29,581 nucleotides of DNA from an uncultured Faecalibacterium sp. (lineage in GTDB: Bacteria; Bacillota; Clostridia; Oscillospirales; Ruminococcaceae), in NCBI GenBank assembly GCA_934525735.1, contig CAKSZM010000013.1, positions 1-29,581 of the forward strand, given 5' to 3'. How positions within the stretch are numbered: position 1 is the first letter of the stretch; every line of letters starts with the position of its first letter. Positions 7,759 to 16,482 of the stretch are shown here, piece after piece. The position numbers were made by a program, and so were the translations under genes. A model generated the notes under the pieces. It saw only the letters and a list, made by a program, of their open reading frames with translations. It ran no database searches and was not told the origin of the DNA.

Positions 7759-7792
7759 CAGGACGGCTGTCCGTTTTGCGGGAGCCGTCCTG
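7759..7792 (-). terminator. Terminator of galM
   Basis: 10-bp stem CAGGACGGCT / AGCCGTCCTG with a 14-nt loop right after the galM stop. The minus-strand tail is TTTCTTTC, a weaker U tract, so some readthrough into galE is possible. Confidence 0.7.
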
Positions 7793-7800
7793 TTCGGAAG

Positions 7801-8874
7801 TTACAGTTTGCCGCATTGTTTGCCGGTGAAGAACCGCAGCGTCGTGGTGGCGCGGAACACCTTGCCGGCCCGCAGCACGGTGGAGGGGAACTCCGGGTGC
7901 GAGGGGCTGCAGGGGTAGTGCTGGGTCTCCAGCGCAAAACCGCCGTATTTCTGCATGGGTACGCCGCCTTTTCCGGGGGCAGGGCAGTCCTGCAGGAAGT
8001 TGCCGGTGTACAGCTGGATGCCCGGCTGGGTGGTGTACAGCTTCATGCTGATGCCGGTCTTGTCGCTGGTGGCCCATGCGCAGATGCTCTGGCTGGAGCC
8101 GCGGGCGCGGTCGATGACAAAGCAGTGGTCATAGCCGCCGCCCACCATGGTGGTCTGCGGGTAGCCGGTGTCGATCTCTTTGCCGATCAGCTTGCCGGCC
8201 CGGAAGTCCATCGGGGTGCCTGCCACCGGCAGGATATTGCCGGTGGGGCAGGTGGTATTGTTGCCTTCCAGATAGTTGGAGGCATAAATACGCAGCTTCT
8301 GGTTCAGCACATCGCCGCCGCCGTCCAGGTTGAAATAGCTGTGGTTGGTCAGGTTGATGATGGTGTCTGCATCGGAGGACACCCGGTAATCCATGCGGAA
8401 TGCGTTGTCCTCGGTCAGGGTATAGCGCACCGCGATCTTCAGATTTCCGGGGAAACCGTCCTCTCCATCGGGGCTTTCGGTCTCCATCAGCAGGGTGTCA
8501 CCGAAGGATTTGACCCGGTAGAGCTTGCGGGGGAAGGTGCCGTGCAGATGATGCTCCCCGCAGTTCTTTTCCAGCTGGTAGGCCTTGCCGCCCACGCTGA
8601 ACACGGCGTTCTCGATGCGGTTGGCGTAGCGGCCCACAAAGGCGCCGCAGCAGGTGCTGCTGGAGGACGTAAAGTCCTTTTCGTAGTCCGCCATGGTATC
8701 GTGGCCCAGAACCACATCTACCGGGCCGTTCTTGGCCGGTACGATGATATTCTTGATGATACAGCCGTAATCCAGGACATGCGCCTCCAGGCCGTCGGGA
8801 TTGGAAAGGATGTACTCTGTGACATTGGCGCCCTCTTTGGTCACACCGAAGGGCTTGGATCGGATCTGTGCCAT
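7801..8874 (-). CDS. galM: Aldose 1-epimerase (galactose mutarotase)
   Basis: 357 residues. It interconverts alpha and beta anomers of galactose and glucose, feeding galactokinase. Family motifs are present in order: GRYANRI, the HLHG loop with a substrate-binding His, NLTNHSYFNL with the catalytic His, and ETQHYP with the catalytic Glu near the C-terminus. The ATG at 8874 follows GAGGAGG at good spacing. No signal peptide, so cytoplasmic. Promoter elements and two operator-like palindromes lie in the 306-bp gap it shares with the divergent GntR regulator, a plausible controller. Confidence 0.94.
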   Translation of the reverse strand: MAQIRSKPFGVTKEGANVTEYILSNPDGLEAHVLDYGCIIKNIIVPAKNGPVDVVLGHDTMADYEKDFTSSSSTCCGAFVGRYANRIENAVFSVGGKAYQLEKNCGEHHLHGTFPRKLYRVKSFGDTLLMETESPDGEDGFPGNLKIAVRYTLTEDNAFRMDYRVSSDADTIINLTNHSYFNLDGGGDVLNQKLRIYASNYLEGNNTTCPTGNILPVAGTPMDFRAGKLIGKEIDTGYPQTTMVGGGYDHCFVIDRARGSSQSICAWATSDKTGISMKLYTTQPGIQLYTGNFLQDCPAPGKGGVPMQKYGGFALETQHYPCSPSHPEFPSTVLRAGKVFRATTTLRFFTGKQCGKL

Positions 8875-8936
8875 TGGGCATTCGCCTCCTCAGATTTTTC
8901 TCGGAATACAGCCGGGCACACTCCCACTGTATTTGT

Positions 8937-8987
8937 ATTATATTTATGATTATATCACAGTTTTACAGCTCTGTGTAGGAAACGTTT
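8937..8987 (-). promoter_or_regulatory. galM promoter region with operator-like palindromes
   Basis: Two TATAAT boxes on the minus strand (8949-8954 and 8937-8942) have no good -35. Next to them lie an inverted repeat CACAG-N10-CTGTG (8956-8975) and a palindromic AAACGTTT core (8980-8987) of the LacI/CcpA operator type. The poor -35 hexamers suggest an activator-dependent or sugar-regulated promoter. Confidence 0.45.
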
Positions 8988-9114
8988 TAGAATTTGCATC
9001 CAATTTTTGCAGTTATTTTTTGTTTGTTTTGGAAAAATCGGCCTGTTTTGGGTCAAAACAGGCCGAAGCAGTGCACATAGCAGGATATTTTGTTGGATTT
9101 GTGCGAAAACAGCA

Positions 9115-9143
9115 TTGATATTCGGCTCCGCTCACGGTAAAAT
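9115..9143 (+). promoter_or_regulatory. Promoter of the GntR gene
   Basis: TTGATA (9115-9120), 17-bp spacer, TAAAAT (9138-9143), giving a short leader before the ATG at 9181. Confidence 0.7.
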
Positions 9144-9180
9144 GGGGGTATCCGATCACAACATCTATGGGAGAAGCGCC

Positions 9181-9870
9181 ATGGCAGTACAGCAGAGCAC
9201 CGATGAAATCTATCATATTCTGGAGGACGAGATCTGTTCGTTGAAGATCCTGCCCGGGGAAAGCCTGAGCGAGAACCAGCTGTGCAAGCGGTTCGGCATC
9301 TCGCGCACTCCCATCCGCAGCGTGCTGCAGCGGTTGGAGCAGAACCACTTTGTGCAGATCATCCCCTGCAAGGGCACCATCGTCACCACCATCGATCCCG
9401 GCGTGGTGGACCAGATCATCTTCCAGCGTGTCGCTGTGGAGACTATGGTGTTCCGCGATTTTGCCCAGAGCTGCTCGCCCATGGAGATCATCGAGGTGGA
9501 GCACCTGTACGACCTGCTGCAGCAGGCCGGCGAAGGACGGGAGCATCTGGAGACCTTTGACATCAACAATTTCCTTGCCCTGGATCTGGACATGCACCAC
9601 TACTGGTTCCGCAAGACCGGCAAGGAGTATCTCTGGCATCTGCTGACCATGCCGCAGGCCGATTACTCCCGGTTCATCCGGCTGGATATCGTAGGCGGAC
9701 GGAACGTGCCAAGCGTGCTCAGCGAACACCGGGAGATGCTGCGCATCCTGCGCGAGCGCGACCTTGACGCCATCGAGCCGCTGATGCGTGTTCATCTGTA
9801 CGGCGGCATGACCCGCATGGGCGGCAAGATCTATGCCGACGAATACCGTTCCTTCTTCAACTATCAGTAA
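9181..9870 (+). CDS. GntR-family regulator, FCD (FadR-type) subfamily
   Basis: 229 residues. The N-terminal winged helix (about 10-75) shows the GntR pattern: ILPGESLSENQLCKRFGISRTPIRSVLQRLEQNHFV, with SRTPIR in the recognition helix. The remainder is an all-helical FCD-type ligand domain with the conserved metal-site residues of this class (D...H around LDLDMHH, and SEHREML). The ATG at 9181 follows GGGAGAAG; the frame is open further upstream, but the promoter (9115-9143) lies there. FCD regulators usually sense sugar acids or carboxylates. Divergence from galM suggests a link with sugar use, but the target is not proven by sequence. Confidence 0.9.
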   Translation: MAVQQSTDEIYHILEDEICSLKILPGESLSENQLCKRFGISRTPIRSVLQRLEQNHFVQIIPCKGTIVTTIDPGVVDQIIFQRVAVETMVFRDFAQSCSPMEIIEVEHLYDLLQQAGEGREHLETFDINNFLALDLDMHHYWFRKTGKEYLWHLLTMPQADYSRFIRLDIVGGRNVPSVLSEHREMLRILRERDLDAIEPLMRVHLYGGMTRMGGKIYADEYRSFFNYQ

Positions 9871-9910
9871 CAACAAAAAGCGATGGCCCGCGGGCCATCG
9901 CTTTTTGTTG
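9871..9910. terminator. Bidirectional terminator, GntR / RND gene
   Basis: A perfect 40-bp palindrome centred between 9890 and 9891, with AAAAAGCGATGGCCC arms and T-runs on both strands. It serves two convergent genes. Confidence 0.92.
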
Positions 9911-9918
9911 TTTTATTC

Positions 9919-12900
9919 TTATGCTTCCGGTGCCGGCTGTGCATTCTGCGCCGCAATGAACTCTGCCGCGTCATCCGGGATATCATCCAGATCATCGCCG
10001 CCCACGTCAACATTCAGCGGGGGCTTTTTGAACAGCAGATCATACAGGATGGGCACGATATACAGAGTCATCAGGGTGGCGTAGCTCAGGCCGCAGATGA
10101 TGACGATGGCCATACCGCTCATCAGCTGGCTGGCCATGTCACCGCTGAACACCATCTGCAGCATCGCCAGAACGGTGGTCAGGGTAGTCATCAGGATCGG
10201 GCGCATACGGGTCTTGCCGGTGGCCACCAGCGCTGCACGGCGCTCCATGCCGCCGAGACGCAGCTGGTTGGCGTAGTCCACAAAGACGATGCCGTTGTTG
10301 ACGACGGTGCCCATCAGGACGATGAAGCCCATCAGAGAGATCATCGTCAGCTGCTGGCGGGTAATCAGCAGACCCAGCAGGCCGCCGGTGAAGGCCAGCG
10401 GCACCGTGAACAACACGATGAAGGGGGACAGCAGACTCTGGAACTGCGCCACCATGACCAGATACACAAAGGGCAGGGCAAGCGCCATCCACTGGACCAT
10501 CTCGTCCACCATGAAGTTGACATTGTCGCTCTCGCCGCCCATGGAGAAGCTGCAGCCCTCGGGCATCTCGTCGCTGAGGGCAAACTCATCCAGCTTCTTC
10601 TGGATCACGCGGGACTGCACCGTGGTGTTGTAGCCTTCCAGCGTATCCGCCGTGACGGTGACAAACTCGGTCTGGTTCTCGCTGGTCAGAGAGTCCGGTG
10701 CCGTGCCGGTGTCCCACGTGGCGATATCCGCCAGCGTGCAGGTGCCGGTCTCGGTGGTGCCGTCGGTGGACATCACACTGGTGTCAAAGGTCAGGTCCAT
10801 CATGTTTTCCTTGGTCACAGGGTCAAGGTTGTTGGTGATCTGGACATCCATGGTGGTGCCGTCCACCGTCACAGGGGTCTGGGCCGTGGTGGTGGTGGTC
10901 AGCTTGGCCGTGATCTTCTGGTACACCTCTGCGACCGTCAGGCCATAGGAGCGCACCTTGTCGCGGTCGATCTTCAGGTTGATGGTGGCATCGCCTGCCC
11001 CCAGACCGTTGGTAGCGTTGGCAAAACCGTCGGTGTTGTTGACGATTTCCACCACCTTCTCGGACAGCTGGGTCAGGGTGTCGTGGTCAGCGCCGTAGAT
11101 CTTGACGGACAGGCCGCTGGACAGCTGGCTGGTGAGTTCTTCAGTCATGCCGGAGATCTCCACCGAGGCGGTGCAGTTTTCCACGCCGTCCACTGCGGTG
11201 ACCAGTGCCTGACGTGCCTTCTCGATCTCCTTTGAAGAGAGGCTTTCGTCCAGCATCACATTGATCTTATAGCTGCCGTAGCTGTTGGCAGCGTTCAGCA
11301 GGTCGGTGATCTGCGAGGGCAGACCCAGCTGGCTGACATCCATACCGGCCACGCTGGTGTCGGTGGTGATGCCAACTTCTTTTACATGGTCCACCGCCAT
11401 GACGGCTTCCACCACCTTGCCGGCAGCCGCAAAGGAAGCATCCTTGTCCAGACTGTCGTCGGTGGAGAGGGTAATGGTGGCTTCGTTGCTGGTGATGGTA
11501 GGCAGCAGCTCGATGCCCATGGACATGACCTGTGCGGCGCTGAACACCAGCAGCGCCACCGCCGCGATCAGCGGCAGGGCACGGTGCTTCAGGCACCAGT
11601 CCAGACTCTGCGCGTACTTATCCTGGATTTTCTCAAACCAGACCAGACGCTTGGGTTCGGCCTTTTTCAGCACAGTGGAAGCCGCCGCCGGAACCACCGT
11701 AACAGCCACGATCAGCGAAGCCATCAGGCAGTAGCCGATGCACAGGGACATGGGCTGCAGCAGGCTGCGCACCAGACTGGACGAGAACACCACCGGCAGG
11801 AACACGCAGACCGAGGTGAGGGTAGACGCCACAACGGACATGCCAACCTGTTTTGTGCCCTGCACGGCAGCCCGGGCAGCGGGCACGCCGCGGCTGCGCA
11901 GACGGTAGATGTTTTCGATGACGACCACCGAGTTATCCACCAGCATACCGATGCCGAGGGAGAGGCCCGCCAGCGTCATGACGTTCATGTCCAGACCGGT
12001 GAAGTACATCAGCACCACGGCAAACAGCACCGACAGCGGGATGCTGATGCCGACCACGAGGGTGGGCTTGATGTCCTTGAGGAAGATGGCCAGCACCAGA
12101 ATAGCCAGCGCCGCGCCCACAGCCATGCTGGTGAGGATGCTCTGGATAATGACCGTGATATAGTTGCCCTGGTTGGACAGCACCACCACATGCAGGCCGT
12201 CATACTGGGCTTCCAGTTCCTTGAAGGCCGACAGACAGTTGTCGGACACATCGCTGGCACTGGAGTTGGAGTTCTTGTAAATTTTCAGCACCGAAGCCTG
12301 CTGGCCGTTCAGGCGGGTATAGCTGTCGGCCGCGTTGTCGATGACCTCCACGTCCGCCACATCGGACAGGCGCACATCGCCGTAGCCGTCCACATGCAGC
12401 AACAGAGCGCCGGCAATATCCTCCACGCTGTCGTACTCTTCGCCGACCTTCAGCAGCCAGGACTGGCCCTCCTTATCCTGCACATAACCGGCCGGCATGG
12501 AGAAGTTCTGGGCATAGATCAGCTTTGCAAGGGTGTCGATATCCAGCTGTTTTGCCACGTCGGCCTGTGCCAGCGCATTTGTTTTTGCCGTCTCATATTC
12601 CTGCTTGGCGGCTTCCAGCTGTTTTTCGTACTCGTTCAGCATTTCACGCGCTTCGGTGAACTGCATATAGGCGTTGAGCTGCTGCTGGGAGAAATTGCCC
12701 AGCGCATTGGAGAACTCGCTCATCAGCTGGGGCACATTGTCCATGGCCTTGATGGTGTTTTCCAGGGTATTGTAGACGGTATTCAGGCTGTCCTGCAGCT
12801 GCACCTCATCCACAAGATCCTCCGCCGTGCTGCCTTCGGAACCGGTCTCGGTGTTGATGCGCTCCTGCAGTTTCTGAAGGGCAGAGGTCAGCTTATCGGT

Positions 12901-13854
12901 GATATTGCGCAGCTCGGCCACGATATCGATCAGGGAATCGATATCCCGCATGCCGGTCTGGTTGAACTTGTCCAGAACCTTCTGCAGGCCGTCGCGCACC
13001 TCGATCAGCGCCTGCTGGATCTCCGGCTCCTTGACCACGGCGATCAGGCTGTTGACGCTGTCCAGCAGCGCCTGCGCCTGATTTTTGACTGCCTCCACCG
13101 CAGCGCCCACCTCGGTGCTCATGGAGCCCATGACCGAGTTGGACACCGTGTTGCCGAAGTTCTTCATCTGCTTTTCGTATTCCCTGCGTCCGGCAGCGAT
13201 CTGTGCTTCGGCGCTGTCCAGCTGGGCGCGGGCGGCCGACAGCTGGGTGTCGATGAGTTCCAGCAGCTTTGCGTTGATCTCATCGATCTTGGTCTGATTC
13301 AGCTGCACCTGCACCAGCTTTTCCACAAGGCCGTTGGCCGAAACACTGGACACGCCGCCCTTGCGCTGAACATAGGGCACCATGGTGTTCTTGACAAAAT
13401 CCGACAGATCGTAGATATCGCTGCCTTCCCGGCTGACAGCCACAGTCATGAAGGCGTTCATGTTCAGGCTGTACTCGATGATGGAAGGGGTCAGGCAGGT
13501 GCTCGGCAGGTCGCTCTTGGCCTGATCCAGCTTGTTGGACACCTTGACCAGAGCGCTGTTCATATCCGTGTCATCCGCGAACCGCATCAGCAGCAGACTG
13601 TAGTTTTCTGCCGAAGTGGCGGTGATCTTTTCCACGCCGGGCACTGTGAGGGAGTTTTGCAGCACATCCGAAACTTCGCTCTCCACGCGCTCCGGGCTGG
13701 CGCCGGGGTACACTGTGACCACCATCAGATAGGGGGTGCTGACGTCCGGCAGCAGATTCGTCTGCATCTTCGTGATGGCCACGAAGCCCAGGATCAGCAC
13801 CATCACGACAGCGACCAGCACCGTGAATGGTTTTTTGACACTGAATTTTTCCAT
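9919..13854 (-). CDS. RND-superfamily efflux transporter with large helical insertion
   Basis: 1311 residues against about 1050 for AcrB or Bacillus SwrC. TM1 is at 10-28, followed by MQTNLLPDVSTPYLMVVTVYPGAS, the HAE-type start of periplasmic loop 1. GLSLGIGMLVDNSVVVIENI is the TM4 signature with the proton-relay Asp, and 11 more membrane segments are seen in two halves. The extra length is one block at about 200-440, rich in heptads (QLSAARAQLDSAEAQI, EYEKQLEAAKQEYETAK), i.e. a coiled coil inserted in loop 1. Proton-driven export of drugs, lipids or surfactants is the family role; the substrate is unknown. No membrane-fusion protein or TolC homologue is adjacent, as expected for a single-membrane cell. 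The acidic C-terminal tail (DVGGDDLDDIPDDAAEF) is cytoplasmic. Confidence 0.92.
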   Translation of the reverse strand: MEKFSVKKPFTVLVAVVMVLILGFVAITKMQTNLLPDVSTPYLMVVTVYPGASPERVESEVSDVLQNSLTVPGVEKITATSAENYSLLLMRFADDTDMNSALVKVSNKLDQAKSDLPSTCLTPSIIEYSLNMNAFMTVAVSREGSDIYDLSDFVKNTMVPYVQRKGGVSSVSANGLVEKLVQVQLNQTKIDEINAKLLELIDTQLSAARAQLDSAEAQIAAGRREYEKQMKNFGNTVSNSVMGSMSTEVGAAVEAVKNQAQALLDSVNSLIAVVKEPEIQQALIEVRDGLQKVLDKFNQTGMRDIDSLIDIVAELRNITDKLTSALQKLQERINTETGSEGSTAEDLVDEVQLQDSLNTVYNTLENTIKAMDNVPQLMSEFSNALGNFSQQQLNAYMQFTEAREMLNEYEKQLEAAKQEYETAKTNALAQADVAKQLDIDTLAKLIYAQNFSMPAGYVQDKEGQSWLLKVGEEYDSVEDIAGALLLHVDGYGDVRLSDVADVEVIDNAADSYTRLNGQQASVLKIYKNSNSSASDVSDNCLSAFKELEAQYDGLHVVVLSNQGNYITVIIQSILTSMAVGAALAILVLAIFLKDIKPTLVVGISIPLSVLFAVVLMYFTGLDMNVMTLAGLSLGIGMLVDNSVVVIENIYRLRSRGVPAARAAVQGTKQVGMSVVASTLTSVCVFLPVVFSSSLVRSLLQPMSLCIGYCLMASLIVAVTVVPAAASTVLKKAEPKRLVWFEKIQDKYAQSLDWCLKHRALPLIAAVALLVFSAAQVMSMGIELLPTITSNEATITLSTDDSLDKDASFAAAGKVVEAVMAVDHVKEVGITTDTSVAGMDVSQLGLPSQITDLLNAANSYGSYKINVMLDESLSSKEIEKARQALVTAVDGVENCTASVEISGMTEELTSQLSSGLSVKIYGADHDTLTQLSEKVVEIVNNTDGFANATNGLGAGDATINLKIDRDKVRSYGLTVAEVYQKITAKLTTTTTAQTPVTVDGTTMDVQITNNLDPVTKENMMDLTFDTSVMSTDGTTETGTCTLADIATWDTGTAPDSLTSENQTEFVTVTADTLEGYNTTVQSRVIQKKLDEFALSDEMPEGCSFSMGGESDNVNFMVDEMVQWMALALPFVYLVMVAQFQSLLSPFIVLFTVPLAFTGGLLGLLITRQQLTMISLMGFIVLMGTVVNNGIVFVDYANQLRLGGMERRAALVATGKTRMRPILMTTLTTVLAMLQMVFSGDMASQLMSGMAIVIICGLSYATLMTLYIVPILYDLLFKKPPLNVDVGGDDLDDIPDDAAEFIAAQNAQPAPEA

Positions 13855-13939
13855 TTTTTCCTACCGTTTCTCTGCCCGGGCCGCATCACCCGGGTAGTTT
13901 TTCCCAAACCTTCGGGAATACCACACTTTAACAAGTTTA

Positions 13940-13967
13940 ATTATACACACCAGCCCCCGCCTTGCAA
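13940..13967 (-). promoter_or_regulatory. Candidate promoter of the RND gene
   Basis: Minus strand TTGCAA (13962-13967), 16-bp spacer, TATAAT (13940-13945). The ~80-nt leader can form two small hairpins (TTCCC/GGGAA near 13900-13917 and CCCGGG repeats at 13875-13880 and 13889-13894). The rest of the 13855-14263 gap holds only a weak plus-strand TATACT box before ricT. Confidence 0.5.
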
Positions 13968-14263
13968 GCAAATGGGCGAATCTTTTGTGATTCTTTGGAG
14001 AGTTTCGCAGATTTTTAACAATTCGTGCTGCTGCCCTTCACATTCCTGCTGCACAGTTGGGACAGAATTCGGTCTATTTCCCTTCTGGATACGGCTCACG
14101 ATGCCGGATTGTTGCACCCGGCAGGAACTTTTTGTGCCGGCCGGGGCGCAGGCTTTTTCTTTTTGGCGTGGAAATGCGCTTTTAAATATGATATACTAAA
14201 CATCAGAATGGATTAGCAGGCCCTTTTGAAGAGGGCTGCTTCACATATTGAACGAGGAACACT

Positions 14264-15217
14264 ATGAAAAAAGTCATTTCGGTCCGTTTCAAGGAAAACG
14301 GCAAAAGCTATTATTTCGACCCCGCCGGGGCTGACATCAAGGCCGGCGAGTACGTCATTGTGGAGACCGCCCGCGGCGTGGAGTGCGGCGAAGTGGTGCA
14401 GGGCGTCAAAGAGATCCCCGACACAGCAGTGCCCAAGGCGCTCAAGCCCATCACCCGCATGGCCGACAGCGTGGATATCCGCCGGATGCGCCAGAACCGC
14501 GAGGACGAGAAGCGGGCCTACCGCACCTGTCAGGAGTGTATTGCCCGCCACGGGCTGGAGATGAAGCTGGTGGAGGCCGAGTATACCCTCGACCGCTCCA
14601 AGATCATGTTCTACTTCACCGCCGACGGCCGCGTGGACTTCCGCGAGCTGGTCAAAGATCTGGCCGGCATCTTCCACACCCGCATTGAGCTGCGCCAGAT
14701 CGGCGTGCGTGACGAAAGCAAGATGATCGGCGGCCTGGGCATCTGCGGCCAGCCCTTCTGCTGCAGCCGCTTCCTCAAGGACTTCCAGCCCGTTTCCATC
14801 AAGATGGCCAAGGAGCAGGGCCTTTCGCTGAACCCCACCAAGATCAGCGGCGCCTGCGGCCGCCTGATGTGCTGCCTGGCCTACGAGGAAAGCGCCTACG
14901 AATACCTGAACAGCATCATGCCCATGGTGGGCAGCACCGTCCGCACCCCGGACGGCCTCGGCACCGTGCTGGAGGTGAACCCCATCTCCGGCTATCTGCG
15001 GGTGCGCTGCGGCACCGAGAGCCTGTCGCCCCGGTATTATAAGGTAGGTGTGTGCGAATACATCAGCGGCGGCAAGCGTGCGCCCCGCCGCCCGGACCCG
15101 GACGACGATTATTCCGGCGTGCGTAACCCGGCCCCGGTGATGGCATCCTCTGAGGACGGCGAAAAGCGCTGCGCGGGCGGCTGCTGCGCCAAAAAGCGCG
15201 CTGCGGAAAAGGAATAA
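14264..15217 (+). CDS. ricT: RicT/YaaT, PSP1-domain Fe-S regulatory protein
   Basis: 317 residues. The PSP1 domain covers about 1-240: VISVRFKENGKSYYFDP, GEYVIVETARGVECGEVV, and the Cys clusters CGQPFCCSRF and CGRLMCC. In Bacillus subtilis RicT works with RicA and RicF in a complex binding two [4Fe-4S] clusters and directs RNase Y maturation of specific mRNAs. RicA and RicF homologues are not in this window. The C-terminus is a variable, low-complexity tail with more Cys (CAGGCCAKKRAAEKE). GAGGA precedes the ATG. In B. subtilis it lies just before yabA-yabB-yazA-rsmI; the same set follows here with a ferredoxin inserted. Confidence 0.93.
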   Translation: MKKVISVRFKENGKSYYFDPAGADIKAGEYVIVETARGVECGEVVQGVKEIPDTAVPKALKPITRMADSVDIRRMRQNREDEKRAYRTCQECIARHGLEMKLVEAEYTLDRSKIMFYFTADGRVDFRELVKDLAGIFHTRIELRQIGVRDESKMIGGLGICGQPFCCSRFLKDFQPVSIKMAKEQGLSLNPTKISGACGRLMCCLAYEESAYEYLNSIMPMVGSTVRTPDGLGTVLEVNPISGYLRVRCGTESLSPRYYKVGVCEYISGGKRAPRRPDPDDDYSGVRNPAPVMASSEDGEKRCAGGCCAKKRAAEKE

Positions 15218-15235
15218 CGCCGCAGCGGAGTGTCC

Positions 15236-15265
15236 GAATGGTTAGTATGGCAAAACTAACCATTC
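15236..15265 (+). terminator. Terminator after ricT
   Basis: 11-bp perfect stem GAATGGTTAGT / ACTAACCATTC with an 8-nt loop; the tail TTCGTGATTTTT is a weak U tract. Confidence 0.6.
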
Positions 15266-15374
15266 TTCGTGATTTTTGCTAAAAATCTCCTGCAATTTTG
15301 TCCATAAGTTAGCCTGTGCTTTTGTGCAACCCAACAAAAAACAGACTTTTGTGTTTCCCGGGTCACGGTTAGTC

Positions 15375-15403
15375 TTGCCTTTTCCGACCTGCTTTGTTAA
15401 AAT
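15375..15403 (+). promoter_or_regulatory. Candidate ferredoxin promoter
   Basis: TTGCCT (15375-15380), 17-bp spacer, TAAAAT (15398-15403), about 95 nt before the ferredoxin ATG. Confidence 0.5.
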
Positions 15404-15503
15404 GCAGGCAAGGATACAATTTCCGGAGAGGCGTGCACTACCGTGCCATTGCATGGCTCTTCATAATAACTTCGGGCACGGGGATAAAAAGGAGAGTTTT
15501 ATT

Positions 15504-15674
15504 ATGGCACACAAGGTTTCTGACGCATGTGTTGGCTGCGGCGCTTGCGAGGGCGCTTGCCCGGTTGGTGCAGTTGCCGTTGAGAACGGCGTTGCAGTTG
15601 TGAACGCAGACGCTTGCATCGATTGCGGCGCTTGCGAGGGCGCTTGCCCCACTGGTGCAATCACTGCTGAATAA
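15504..15674 (+). CDS. 2[4Fe-4S] clostridial ferredoxin
   Basis: 56 residues, the classic size. Two CxxCxxCxxxCP motifs (CVGCGACEGACP and CIDCGACEGACP) arise from an internal duplication visible in DNA as well as protein. It is a small soluble low-potential electron carrier for pyruvate:ferredoxin oxidoreductase, hydrogenase or Rnf-type complexes. AAGGAG (15489-15494) fixes the ATG at 15504. It has its own promoter and a strong terminator, so it is a stand-alone unit inside the ricT-trmN-rsmI region. Confidence 0.97.
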   Translation: MAHKVSDACVGCGACEGACPVGAVAVENGVAVVNADACIDCGACEGACPTGAITAE

Positions 15675-15703
15675 TCAGCCGATTGCCGGAATAACGCATC
15701 AAG

Positions 15704-15747
15704 AGCAGCAGACCTGTGCAAAAGCGGGTCTGCTGCTTTTTGTTTTT
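15704..15747 (+). terminator. Terminator of ferredoxin gene
   Basis: 11-bp perfect stem AGCAGCAGACC / GGTCTGCTGCT, 12-nt loop, then TTTTTGTTTTT. Confidence 0.92.
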
Positions 15748-15804
15748 GCACAAATTCGGGAAGCAATTCCCGCTATTTTTCTGAGAGGAATCGTCGCACT
15801 GTCT

Positions 15805-16479
15805 ATGGAACATTCCACCGAAGTCTTGTATAATAGAACCAGTGTATACTGTACGCCGGCGCACCGGTTCGGGTCGGATGCGCTGCTGCTGGCCCGCTTC
15901 TGCGAGCCGAAACGCACCCAGAAAGCCGCCGACCTGTGTTCCGGCTGCGGCATCGTGGCGCTGGAATGGCACGACCGGGGCCACCGCGGCCCCTGCATCG
16001 GGCTGGAACTGCAGCCGGACGGCAGCGCTCTGCTGGCATCCGCCGTGGAAGAGCAGGGCATTGAACACATCACGCCCGTCTGCGCCGACCTGCGCACTTT
16101 CCGGGAGGGAGCGGGCAGTTTCGACCTGTGTGCGTGCAATCCGCCCTACTTTACGAGTGGGCTGCAGAGTCAGAACACCGCCCACGCCCTTGCCCGGCAC
16201 GAAAACACCTGTACGCTGGAGGATGTGTGCACCTGTGCGTTCCGTCTGCTGAAGGACGGCGGGCGGTTTTCCATGTGCCACCGGCCCGAACGGCTGGCCG
16301 AAGTGCTGGCCGTGCTGCGCGCCCACCGGCTGGAACCAAAGCGGCTGGCCTTTGTGAAGAACAAAGCCGACGGTGCGCCGTGGCTGTTTCTGGTGGAAGC
16401 CCAGAAGAACCGCAAGACCGGCCTGCGGGTGGAGCCGGATGTGCTCATCAGCGCCGGAGCGGCGCTCTACGGGAGGTAA
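15805..16479 (+). CDS. tRNA1(Val) adenine-37 N6-methyltransferase family (YabB/TrmN6-like)
   Basis: 224 residues. SAM-binding motif ADLCSGCGIVAL at about 40-51 and the catalytic NPPYF of N6-adenine methyltransferases at about 112-116. In B. subtilis the orthologous yabB lies just upstream of rsmI, as here: the stop codon is 3 bp before rsmI, so they are one operon. The product probably methylates A37 of tRNA, though specificity is assigned by family. The ATG at 15805 is chosen because homology begins there; the best ribosome site (GAGAGGAA, 15784-15791) is unusually far away, so a slightly earlier non-ATG start is possible. Confidence 0.85.
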   Translation: MEHSTEVLYNRTSVYCTPAHRFGSDALLLARFCEPKRTQKAADLCSGCGIVALEWHDRGHRGPCIGLELQPDGSALLASAVEEQGIEHITPVCADLRTFREGAGSFDLCACNPPYFTSGLQSQNTAHALARHENTCTLEDVCTCAFRLLKDGGRFSMCHRPERLAEVLAVLRAHRLEPKRLAFVKNKADGAPWLFLVEAQKNRKTGLRVEPDVLISAGAALYGR

Positions 16480-16482
16480 ACT

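Noticed and set aside
11386..14199. 937-codon open frame antisense to the RND gene
   Set aside because: Low-complexity His/Gln/Gly composition with no recognisable domain; a mirror of the RND reading frame.
15519..15659. Direct DNA repeat inside the ferredoxin gene
   Set aside because: It is the ordinary internal duplication of the two-cluster ferredoxin, not a mobile or regulatory repeat.
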